Origin: Phymorhynchus buccinoides
Taxonomy: Eukaryota > Mollusca > Gastropoda > Neogastropoda > Raphitomidae
DNA length: 64,000 bases
Assembly: GCA_017654935.2 (NCBI GenBank)
Contig: CM065698.1
Location: 53,063,499 to 53,127,498, forward strand
Direction: 5' to 3'
A program made the position numbers and the translations under genes. The notes under the pieces were generated by a model. It was not told the DNA's origin. It made no database searches and worked only from the letters and a program-made list of their open reading frames with translations. This document shows, one piece after another, positions 9,723 to 18,905 of this stretch (the stretch's first letter is position 1; each line of letters starts with the position of its first letter).

Positions 9723-10842
9723 TTATGTTTTGAAGAGAGTTGTTTTGAGGGAGGACTTGAAAGAAGAGAGGCTGTTTGAGGTTCGGAGTGCAGAAGGGAG
9801 GCCATTCCAGGAGGAGGGAGCTTGGAAAGAAAAAGAACGTTCGCCAAGAGTTCTGGCACGGAAACGGGGGATCTGCAGAACGTGAGTGTCAGAGGAGGAG
9901 CGAAGCAGTCTAGTGGGAGTATAAATCGATAGAAGATCAGAGAGATATGATGGGGCCAAACCATTCAGCGACTTGTAACATAATAGAGAGAGTTTATACT
10001 CAATGCGCTTTTCAACAGGGAGCCAGTGGAGAGATTGAAGCAAAGGAGAAACATGAGAGGTCCTCGGGCATTTCAGGACGAGGCGAGCAGCATTATTTTG
10101 GACTTTCTGCAATTTAATCAGGAGATTTTGTGGGCAGCCAGCAAGGAGAGAATTACAGTAATCAAGTCTTGAAAGAACAAAGGCAGAAATGAGGGTTTTG
10201 GTGGCTTCTTCAGACAGAAGATGACGTACAGAACTGATGCGCCGAAGCTCCAAATAGCAAGCACGGCAGACAGAAGAAATTTGACTTTGAAAAGAGAGTG
10301 TCTGGTCCAGTACAACGCCTAGATTGCGCACGGTAGTAGAGGTCTGAATGAGAGAGTTTCCGAGTTGGACAGAAGTAGGGACAGAGATTGTAGACATGAG
10401 CCTTTTTTGATAGAATGAAAATCAGTTCAGTTTTGTCGTTGTTTAGCTGGAGCTTGTTGTAAGTCATCCATGCCTTGATGTCAGAAATACATAGCTGTGT
10501 ACGTTCAATGATGGAGGGGAGTATAGAGATATCACCAGAGGTGTAGATTTGGTTGTCATCAGAGAAGCAGTGATGGTAAATGTCATGATGGGCCACAATG
10601 TCAGAAATAGGTTGAGTGTATAGAACAAAAAGAATGGGACCCAGAACAGATCCCTGGGGAACTCCATGCTTCAAATCGGCTGAACTTGAAGAGAAGCCGT
10701 TGACAGAGACAACTTGAGTACGACCGGAGAGGTACGAGTGAAACCATGTCAGTGCATTAGAATAGATGCCAAATGAAGCAAATTTCAGTCTCATTTTGCC
10801 CATGAGACGAGCGTTAATGTCTAGCATTCGTCTCATGGTCAA
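9723..10842 (-). pseudogene. CR1-like LINE RT C-terminal half, frameshifted copy
   Basis: Same element as the intact 372-codon frame at 27808-28926, with motifs HGVPQGSVLGPILFVLY, FSDDNQIY, LGVVLDQTLSFQ, LSRLDYCNSLLAG, LQKVQNNAARLVL and LHWLPVEKRIEYK. Here an extra A in the homopolymer after the FILSK segment (about 10407) shifts the frame and splits the ORF in two. The right arm has five A there and stays open. The difference could be an allele or a sequencing error. Confidence 0.88.
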
Positions 10843-10926
10843 ATTTGACTGAAATGTTATTTATTTCATGAGATAATTGGGGTGGGCTTTCTTACCCGCC
10901 CATGCGCTTTTTACCCCGTCTTCCCC

Positions 10927-10973
<47 letters not shown>

Positions 10974-10993
10974 ATAGTAGTAGTAGTAGTAGT
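10927..10993. repeat. (TAG)n microsatellite
   Basis: About 20 TAG units directly next to the TIR element, with one TAA interruption. Mirrored at 27658-27724. Confidence 0.95.
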
Positions 10994-11190
10994 ATTCACA
11001 GCAGTTGTTGCTTATTGTTATGTGTATTTTTACTGGCCAAACGAAGTCTGACCGGTATTGTTTTGTCTGCTCATGTTATTGGATTTTTGTTTCATGTTTT
11101 TATTCCATTTCAATTATGTGTAAAGCGCCCTGTAGCCTACATAGTAGGATGGGCGCTATATAATTTTTCCTCATTATTATTATTATTATA
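10994..11190 (+). mobile_element. CR1-like LINE 3' end with (ATT)n tail
   Basis: Untranslated sequence with GTAAAGCGCCCTGTAGCCTA, GATGGGCGCTATATAA and a terminal ATT tract, the usual 3' terminus of CR1/L2-type elements. No RT remains. A second, truncated copy of the same family is at 9084-9180. Confidence 0.7.
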
Positions 11191-11705
11191 AATCGATGTG
11201 CAGACCCATGCACCTGCTTTCCACAATTTCTAAAATGGCGGACGATATCAACAAACGCCCATTCAGACAAAAATAATTAATAATAAATTTCAGAAAATTA
11301 TCACTGACTTCTCAATAGATTTACACCCTCCCGCTCAATTTCTCTGGTTCTTTCCGTGTAGATTGACACTTAAATCTCAGTATCCTCCATGGAATCCGTC
11401 CCGTTTCCTCTTTCAAATTGTTTGCTGTTTGGGAAGGATTTGCCCCTAAATACATTCAAAAGCGTCTTGTGGCATACGAAAAGAGCAAATGATTCATCAC
11501 TAAATATTGAGAAGCCAGTGATGTTTTCTGGAAATTTATTTATTCAATATTGTTCTCTGCATGGGTGTTTCCTTACATCGTCCGCCATTTTGGAAAATGC
11601 GAAGCTAAGTGGCATGGGTTTGTGCATCAATGTATCGGTAAATATGTAGATTAACACCCTCCCACTCTATTTCTTGGTTCTTTCTGTGTAGATTGAGCAA
11701 TTAAA
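11191..11705. repeat. Dispersed repeat R1, inverted piece plus copy 2
   Basis: 11191-11385 carries the R1 landmark ATGGCGGACGAT in inverted orientation, and 11420-11705 is a direct copy of 8395-8700 (for example TCCGCCATTTTGGAAAAT). The two pieces face each other and could form an imperfect hairpin, which suggests a MITE-like origin. Class unknown. Confidence 0.65.
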
Positions 11706-12605
11706 TCACTACATTATATAAAACAGTTTGCTGTTTTCTTGTTTGTGTCTATGTTGATAAGGGCGCATTCGCTGAAGTATCCTGAGTAGTTTTGTTTTGT
11801 CTCTTGTAAATAAAATAACGTCACTAATTTGCACTTGTGTAGTTGTTTGTTTGTTGTATGTTCTAGTGACGTTGCAGTCTGTTTCAGTTTTTTTTTTTTT
11901 TACAGTTATCGTTACGGTTGTGGAGCACACGCACGCATAATACTGTGACCGGGATATATTTCACGACAGGATATATTTCTCGTGACACCGGTCACGTGTG
12001 CTAGGGTGTCTTTTGGCTGATATCTTCCCCAACAACGGTTTTCGTGGATTTAAGGGGGCAGGCAGGGGGCCGTTTCACAAGGGCTAACGTTACGTAGCGT
12101 GAGCGCAAATTGGCCGAAACCGTACTAAGAATTAACACCTTGTCACGGGCAGCTCCCGTGTCTGAACGCATCCCTATTATTATTTTTATCTGCTGCATTT
12201 ACTTTGTCAGGAACTTTACCTTGTGTAGTTTTTTGTTTATTTTCTTTCTTCCGTGGTATGTACTTACTACTTCTGTGTCAATAATTCCTTTGATGGTTTT
12301 ACGACAAATAAAAGAGTTTGAGTTTGACTCATCCCAGTTTTTCCCCTTTTCCAGCTCTACTCGTTCTCCCTACAACCTCGTATTACGGGCAGCTCCCATG
12401 TCTGCACGCAGCCCAGTTTTCCACCTCATCCAGCTCTACTCCTTCTCCCTACCATCTTTGCACTGTTGTTACGCTCGGTGACAAAAGCACGTGCGAGGAA
12501 TAAAGAGGAAGGAGAGGGTGGTTAAGAGAGCGAGCGTGTGTTTATCCGTGTGTATGTGGACGTGTGGACGTGTGTTCGTTTTTCATTTTTTCGGTAAAGG
12601 TAAAG
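11706..12605. other. Non-coding, with a short dispersed duplication
   Basis: No gene seen. The sequences around GGGCAGCTCCCGTGTCTG (about 12149) and GGGCAGCTCCCATGTCTG (about 12389) are diverged direct repeats. They flank a stretch ending AATAAAAGAGTTTGAGTTTG, which resembles the end of a retroposon. Confidence 0.45.
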
Positions 12606-12775
12606 ATTTCTCGGTTAATTCCCTTTTTCCGTTTTTGCCTTTCTTACCAAACATAAAGCTGTATTTTTATTAACCTTTTCAGCTAATTATCTTTTTGGAA
12701 TAATAACCCTACGCCTACCCCTTGGTAAGCTTGGTAAGAAAGGCAAAAACGGAAAAATGGAATTAGCCGAGAAAT
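12606..12775. mobile_element. Hairpin MITE (ATTTCTCGG ends)
   Basis: Arms ATTTCTCGGTTAATTCC and GGAATTAGCCGAGAAAT, and inside them TTTTTGCCTTTCTTACCAA with its complement, form a long palindrome. The same arms occur in the complete element at 55912-56302. This copy lacks most of the outer TGTGCCAC terminus, so it is truncated or a sub-family. Mirrored at 25876-26044, one base shorter. Confidence 0.78.
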
Positions 12776-14220
12776 GTAGGGGGGCCATCAGAAGAAATCG
12801 GGGGTGACCCTGGAACGAGCCAGGACTCGTGTGGAAGAACCTTTTCTGCTGTTCATTCAGCCGTGTCAGTGTGGGAGACATCAGCCCTGCCGGCTCGGGA
12901 ATCACCAGCCTACCAGCCGTGTCAGTGTGGGGGACATCAGCCCTGCCGGCTTGGGAATCACCAGCTTTGTTGGCGTGGGAACACCGGCCAGGACTTGGGC
13001 GATCTTCGCCGACGCTCAGGGGCCTTGGGAACGTAGTCTGTACATAATGGCAGCCACCGGGATTTGTGGTGAGTGCTTAGTCTTCGGAGTTTGGTTTGTC
13101 TAAGCGAATTATTCTCGGTTTTCATACAGCCTCGTCAGGTCTAGGTGGAAAGTCATATTTCAAACTTCGCTTCCTCGTCAAAATGGTGTTCAATTCATAA
13201 TGGTTCCTGTAGTTTTCTTTCCTTTTCGTTCTAGAATCTTAGCGGTAAAAGTGTTTTCTTTTGGCTAACGATTTTGGTCCCGTTTCGCCTAATTTCGTTT
13301 CCATGGTCCGTAGTAGTTTTCTCCCATTTCTCATATTCATTCTCGATTCATTTGCAGGTATGCTTAGCTTTGGGTCCTTCTGTGTCGGTGGCGACCATTG
13401 GGGAGCTTCCTTTATTTTGTTTGTCTTAATTTTAATGTTTTATTTAATAACATTAACATTTTATATAACATTTTTTTGTAATTTTCCTAGCTCCTGAGTC
13501 TGATAACGTTTCACGTGGTTGTGTAGTAGTTTGGTTTGGGAATAATTAAATTAAAATAAATTAGTTAGCCAGACTCAGAGAGGGAACTCACCGTGTGGAA
13601 GAAATGTATTCGTTCCTTTTGAGGAACTTTAGATAAGCTCTCATTCATTTTTGTGAGCACACTATTCATTTTAATGAATGTTTTAATAGTTATGATGTTT
13701 ATATGGCGTGCCCAAAAGTACGCTCTCTTGCTTATGTACTAATTGTGTGTGTGTTTATGCAGCGCTCTAGTATGTCATTGAAATGTAAGGTTGGTGCGCA
13801 GCCTTTGGGATTTGGGGACGCAACACTGTCCCCTTTGTGTTCACTGATTTGCTCATTGTTGTGTTGTTTATAACTTTCGCGCAAATCATCGTGAACTGCG
13901 TTTTGCCACAAATATGAAAGAAAGATTATTTTCTTTTAAGCATTTTTTTTCCCCGTTTGGAGCATATGAGTCAAAATTGTAAAAGGCCTAAGTTTACGTC
14001 CTAACTTTTCGGCAATAACAATTTTCTTGAAATTCAGTTCTTTTTCTCCATTTCAAAATTGTTTTCGATCTCATTAATTATTTAGTGGCAACTACACGCA
14101 ATTCACGAGGTGCATAGTTGGATATGATTTTGATCTCCGCCGGGGCTAGTCCCTGGATTTCATATTTTACATAGGAGACGTGGCTGTGGGTTCAGCTTCA
14201 AGCTGAAGGACGTCTGAAGG
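12776..14220. other. Non-coding; small 60-bp duplication near 12850
   Basis: A roughly 60-bp unit with AGCCGTGTCAGTGTGGG and ATCAGCCCTGCCGGCT is tandemly duplicated at about 12858-12972. The rest is AT-rich with no recognised coding or RNA gene. It is mirrored at 24431-25875, which argues against frames such as the 78-codon one at 13261 being more than chance. Confidence 0.45.
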
Positions 14221-14372
14221 CTTGACCAGCGTCCCAGACCCAAAGCTCCTTGTTGGAGAGGGTAGGCTAAGGCTTGACCAGCGTCCCGGACCCGAAGCTC
14301 CTTGTTGGAGAGGGTGGGCTAAGGCCTGACCAGCGTCCCGGACCCGAAGCTCCTTGTTGGAGAGGGTGGGCT
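14221..14372. repeat. 52-bp tandem repeat, three copies
   Basis: Units start CTTGACCAGCGTCCC and contain GAAGCTCCTTGTTGGAGAGG, itself a short hairpin (GCTCCTTGTTGGAG). Mirrored at 24279-24430 with equal copy number. Confidence 0.9.
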
Positions 14373-15091
14373 GATCGACGACCCAGCCTACCTCTTTTCC
14401 GTCGTCGGACCCTGCACCTCGCCGGTGGGATTGGCCCTTTGGACTCTACTTATCATCATTCTCCCGGTGATTGAAGTTTTTTGTTAATGAGATCACTTTA
14501 TTAAAAGCACAAGTAGTTTCTTCATTTCTTATTTATTTAAAAGGAAAAGACAATTGATCCTTACAGAGGACGTAAGGGCTTTACGGCTCATGCTAGAAAT
14601 TAGTTTTCATAGTTAATTTATTTATTTTGATTACCCTTCGTGGGACGTTTATATTTGTGAAGAGAACAAACAGTAAAGCTTGTTGTTGTCGATTTTATTA
14701 TTTTGTCTGGTCTGGTGTGGGTGTGCGAGTGTTTGGTTGTGTGACTCAGAACTCAGTCTACCCTTAACTGAACCCTCCCTAATACGTACTTCCATGTGTA
14801 AAACTGCAGGGGTATCATGACAACCTCTTTTGCCGACGTTTGCCAAAAAACGTTTTGTGGCTACTCCCAAAGTATATCTTGGCGAACTATCACGTGACTA
14901 GCAATGGGGTGAATACATATCTTGTTGTTGAATGGTCCTTTAAAGTTTGGTTAAAATAATAAAATAAAAATTGACCAATCAGACAAGAGCTAGTAATATT
15001 ATTCCGCAAACGTTTTCTAAAATGTTTCCTAGGCCCCGTTTGGCGTAAGCGTTATTCGCTCGGCGACCGTTATTTAGAGAAACTCGAAACC
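14373..15091. other. Non-coding sequence, nothing recognised
   Basis: No long frame or known element seen. Mirrored at 23569-24278, with clustered differences near 14940-15010. Confidence 0.5.
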
Positions 15092-15616
15092 GGACTGTCT
15101 CTTATTCTGTGTTTCTGTCTGCCTTAAGGTTAGTGTTCAATGACAACTGGACTGTCTCTCTTATTCTGTGTTTCTGTCTGCCTTAAGGTTAGTGTTCAAT
15201 GACAACTGGACTGTCTCTCTTATTCTGTGTTTCTGTCTGCCTTAAGGTTAGTGTTCAATGACAACTGGACTGTCTCTCTTATTCTGTGTTTCTGTCTGCC
15301 TTAAGGTTAGTGTTCAATGACAACTGGACTGTCTCTCTTATTCTGTGTTTCTGTCTGCCTTAAGGTTAGTGTTCAATGACAACTGGACTGTCTCTCTTAT
15401 TCTGTGTTTCTGTCTGCCTTAAGGTTAGTGTTCAATGACAACTGGACTGTCTCTCTTATTCTGTGTTTCTGTCTGCCTTAAGGTTAGTGTTCAATGACAA
15501 CTGGACTGTCTCTCTTATTCTGTGTTTCTGTCTGCCTTAAGGTTAGTGTTCAATGACAACTGGACTGTCTCTCTTATTCTGTGTTTCTGTCTGCCTTAAG
15601 GTTAGTGTTCAATGAC
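15092..15616. repeat. 59-bp tandem array, about nine copies
   Basis: Unit of 59 bp (first copy 57) with GGACTGTCTCTCTTATTCTG and GCCTTAAGGTTAGTGTTCAA. Units are almost identical, so the array is young or homogenised. It abuts LINE B endonuclease sequence. The right-arm array 23044-23568 has exactly the same length. Confidence 0.97.
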
Positions 15617-16000
15617 TATTGAACCGTTTCCTTATCCTATTCCGACATCATATTGCTAGCTGATTTGAATATTGATCTTCTTAAAACCCATGATAACTTG
15701 AAACGTCTCTATGAATCTTATAATATGTCCCAATTACTTAATAACCCCAGCAAAATAACACTACAGATACCACAAGCACTCCATTGACCATATATTCGTC
15801 ACCAATCTGTCCATAGTTTGACTCGTCCTGTTTTCCTGCATTCGGTTATCGATCCACTTCCCATGCTTTAACGTGGTTTAAAAAAAGGCATCATAATCCC
15901 AAATGTTCTCATAGATGTGTAGCATTTCGTACTATAACTCCTTACCCTAGTAATTCTTATAGATGATTTATTTATGGCCGACTTTTCAAGATTTTTCAGT
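15617..16000 (+). pseudogene. LINE B endonuclease fragment at contig end
   Basis: Matches the LINE B endonuclease at 59905-60290 and the right-arm copy at 22657-23043 (LNIDLLKTHDN, SYNMSQLLNNP, DHIFVTN), but with many single-base insertions and deletions over its last 350 bp that the other two copies lack. It stops at the N run. Degraded accuracy next to a gap is typical of a low-coverage contig end. Confidence 0.88.
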
Positions 16001-16500
16001 NNNNNNNNNNNNNNNNNNNNNNNNNNNNNNNNNNNNNNNNNNNNNNNNNNNNNNNNNNNNNNNNNNNNNNNNNNNNNNNNNNNNNNNNNNNNNNNNNNNN
16101 NNNNNNNNNNNNNNNNNNNNNNNNNNNNNNNNNNNNNNNNNNNNNNNNNNNNNNNNNNNNNNNNNNNNNNNNNNNNNNNNNNNNNNNNNNNNNNNNNNNN
16201 NNNNNNNNNNNNNNNNNNNNNNNNNNNNNNNNNNNNNNNNNNNNNNNNNNNNNNNNNNNNNNNNNNNNNNNNNNNNNNNNNNNNNNNNNNNNNNNNNNNN
16301 NNNNNNNNNNNNNNNNNNNNNNNNNNNNNNNNNNNNNNNNNNNNNNNNNNNNNNNNNNNNNNNNNNNNNNNNNNNNNNNNNNNNNNNNNNNNNNNNNNNN
16401 NNNNNNNNNNNNNNNNNNNNNNNNNNNNNNNNNNNNNNNNNNNNNNNNNNNNNNNNNNNNNNNNNNNNNNNNNNNNNNNNNNNNNNNNNNNNNNNNNNNN
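16001..16500. other. Assembly gap, 500 N
   Basis: A run of exactly 500 N, a conventional placeholder for a scaffold join of unknown size. The sequence on its left belongs to the inverted left arm; the sequence on its right is a LINE A RT in another orientation and context. Frames that run through the gap are artefacts. Confidence 0.99.
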
Positions 16501-17600
16501 AACATAGCCACCATTTCGAAAAATTACAATATTAGATTTATCTAAATTCACGATCAGACCCAGCCTTTTTGCTGAGTCATATAATGCATTCAATTGATTT
16601 TGTAAACCAGCAATGGAATCAGAGATTAGAAGAACATCATCAGCAAACATAAGTATGAGAATTTCCAAGAAGTCAGGAAAAAGTTGAACCCCATGTTTTC
16701 CCCTCCTCACAATGTCTTCAGCCAACTCATTAATAAAGAAAGAAAATAAAACTCTATCTCCCTGCTTTAAACCTATGGGACACATGAAACAGTCAGTTAA
16801 ATCACCTCCAGCTCTTACTCTTGCTTGTACAATATCATATATACTAACAATAGCCCGATACATTTTTCCACGAATACCCCTTTTCTTTAGAACGTCCCAT
16901 AATTTTGACCGTACCACTGAGTCGAAAGCTTTTCTAAAATCGATGAAAGCGACATATAATGTTTTATGTAATATTAATTGTTTCTGAACCATGGCAAATA
17001 ATGTGAAAACATGATCGACAGTGCTATACTTTTTTCGAAACCCTGCCTGACAATCGTTAATAATATTGTTATTTTCGATCCATTTGTTCAATCTGGCATT
17101 CAAGATGTGGCTATATAACTTACTACAATTATTTAACAAAGATATACCGCGATAATTATCAGGACTATTTCTATCACCCTTTTTAAACAAAGGTTGAATA
17201 ATGGCTTCAGACCATTGCAGAGGAAAGGAACCTGAAGAAAACATGACATTAAACAACAAGACTAAGAAAGGAGCAATGACAGAAATAGAGTTTTTAAAGA
17301 CCTCACCAATAATTCCATCAGGGCCCGCGGCCTTCCCATTTTTTAGAGAACGGACAGCAGCATACACTTCAGCTTCAGTTATATCGGCTTCATGCATATC
17401 TGTGTTACTGTTTATCATTTCATCATCATTTTGCTCAACGGGTTCACCGTTAACACATTCAGAATTTTCATTAAATGAATCAGTTTGGAATACATGAGAA
17501 AAATGTGTGTACCACTCCTCTTTACTAATATTATTTGTAGTGGATTTTTTGTGTGTAACTGATCTCAATTTCTTCCAGAAACCTGTTGGATTGTGATGTT
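16501..17600 (-). pseudogene. LINE A reverse transcriptase, cut by gap
   Basis: The minus strand reads WKKLRSVTHKKSTTNN, SLKNGKAAGPDGIIGEVF, PDNYRGISLLNNCSKLYS, QAGFRKKYSTVDHVFTL, YVAFIDFRKAFDSVVRSKLW, IGLKQGD, FSFFINELAEDI, FADDVLLISDS and LDKSNIVIF. These are RT motifs 1-6 of a non-LTR element; the clade was not settled. The FADD catalytic pair is present. Between LKQGD and LFSFF about three residues of the usual QGxxLSPxLF motif are missing, so activity is doubtful. The frame joins the upstream endonuclease only after a one-base shift near 17590. The C-terminus is lost at the gap. Confidence 0.9.
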
Positions 17601-18905
17601 TTCATGCAGAGAATTTAAGATTGCCTCTCGGTGATCTTTCTTTTTCTGTCTGATAAGTTCTTTGTATTCCCTTCTTTTCTGGTTGTACTCTACTCTTAGT
17701 TTTTCTATGTTGGCCTCGTCAGCGTCATCAGTATGTTTATAACACTGTCTCAAGTCACATCGTAAGTTCTTTCTGTTGTGGCTACATTCGCGATCAAACC
17801 AAGGGTCTGATTTTTCTTTTCCAACAACAATAGTCTTTTTCATACAAGCACATGAATTGAGTAAGGCCTCATTGAAAATTTGAACAGCTTCATTTATGTC
17901 TCTATTTACCAAAGAAGAGGCTCTTTCTAAACAATTTTGAAATTCCTCTGAATCAATATGTGTCTTAAATTCTTCAAATTTACCTTGATCCCAAATTATT
18001 TTGTCAAACTTAAAAACATTGTGAGTATGACTTTCTTGTTCGTCGCCAGTAATTTGAGACATGATAACAACTTCAACGGGCATGTGTTTGGATTCTATCC
18101 TAGGACAAACATCTAATGATACGCATGACTTCAATAAACACCTTGACACAATAACATAATCCACAATACTACATCCAGAAGGTGACACATATGTAAAATT
18201 ACCATAATCTTTGTCACCTTTAATAGAACCATTTAGAATGAAAAGATCAAAAGAATTACAAACATTCAATAAAGATTTACCAAAATCGTTCAGAACTTTA
18301 TCTTTTGATGCACGGTATACTTCTTTTTCATCATCATCTCGTAAGGGCACACCCTCCCCCACATTATCTTCTCCCTCCTTTCCATTTATACCCCTTGTGC
18401 GCGCATTGAAATCACCCATCAATATAAACGGTACATCTCCAAACGATTCAAACATATCCATTATACACTGTTCAATGTTTACAATACCATTCGATAAATC
18501 AGTGTTACGATAATATTCAGAAGAACTAGGTGGGACATACGCACAAAGTAGAATCACAGGTGTTTTCGTACCCAAAAGGTCCGGGGACAATTTTAAAACA
18601 ATTATGTTATCATACTCTGTACCAACTTGTTCAACGTATTTTGAAAACTCTTTTTTAATAAGAAGACTCAACCGTCCAGACAACCTAGCAGTTATACCAT
18701 CAGACAGTTTAATACCAGGGACAATAAAAACGTCATAATCTGGAAACAAATGGTTAGGGAAACAAGTGGACAAAGTTTCAACAAACAAGCAAACATCAAA
18801 ATTATTAACATATGAACGCATTTCAGGATCATACAATCTGGCAAGGCCCTCAATATTATAGGTCATAAATTTGATCTTTTTAACGACATGAGCCTGGCCG
18901 AGTTC
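17565..18905 (-). CDS. LINE A endonuclease domain
   Basis: Encodes an APE-like endonuclease. It starts KKIKFMTYNIEGLARLY (the N-terminal Asn motif) and continues VCLFVETLS (catalytic Glu), ILLCAYVPPSS, FILMGDFNARTRG (GDFN), NGSIKGDKDYGNFTYVSP, CSIVDYVIVS and ESKHMPVEV. The last block replaces the usual SDHxP by SKHMP, so a catalytic Asp is missing or this clade differs. A Lys/Arg-rich linker follows, then a premature stop; the RT resumes one base out of frame. A single TAG at 18906-18908 separates it in frame from the upstream ORF1-like frame. Enzymes of this class nick the target DNA to prime reverse transcription. Confidence 0.87.
   Translation of the reverse strand, partial: ELGQAHVVKKIKFMTYNIEGLARLYDPEMRSYVNNFDVCLFVETLSTCFPNHLFPDYDVFIVPGIKLSDGITARLSGRLSLLIKKEFSKYVEQVGTEYDNIIVLKLSPDLLGTKTPVILLCAYVPPSSSEYYRNTDLSNGIVNIEQCIMDMFESFGDVPFILMGDFNARTRGINGKEGEDNVGEGVPLRDDDEKEVYRASKDKVLNDFGKSLLNVCNSFDLFILNGSIKGDKDYGNFTYVSPSGCSIVDYVIVSRCLLKSCVSLDVCPRIESKHMPVEVVIMSQITGDEQESHTHNVFKFDKIIWDQGKFEEFKTHIDSEEFQNCLERASSLVNRDINEAVQIFNEALLNSCACMKKTIVVGKEKSDPWFDRECSHNRKNLRCDLRQCYKHTDDADEANIEKLRVEYNQKRREYKELIRQKKKDHREAILNSLHENITIQQVSGRN

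Larger units (their letters stand above)
9309..10926. mobile_element. TIR element enclosing a LINE 3' half
   Basis: The outer ends are 63-64-bp inverted repeats: 9309-9371 begins GGGGAAGACGGGGTAAAAAG and 10863-10926 ends CTTTTTACCCCGTCTTCCCC. In the right-arm copy (27725-29341) both ends are flanked by TA. Inside are a TAA tract, a CA tract and a 5'-truncated CR1 RT on the minus strand. Either the LINE jumped into a small DNA transposon or MITE, or the TIR element carries it as cargo. No transposase is present. Confidence 0.7.
1..16000. repeat. Left arm of ~16-kb inverted duplication
   Basis: This whole segment is the reverse complement of about 22657-38617. Paired coordinates add up to 38618 at the outer edge and 38650-38660 near the centre, so net length drift is only about 40 bases over 16 kb. 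All features pair in mirrored order: minisatellite A, two MITEs, PCBD exon, five LINE fragments and the 52-bp and 59-bp arrays. Differences are scattered substitutions, homopolymer indels and microsatellite lengths, as between alleles. The arm stops at a 500-N gap. It may be a misplaced alternative haplotype rather than a real duplication. Confidence 0.93.

Noticed and set aside
15868..17568. Single 566-codon RT frame running through the gap
   Set aside because: It crosses 500 N and ends in sequence of the opposite arm; its apparent start is a TTG inside the continuing LINE frame. Only the part right of 16500 is real.
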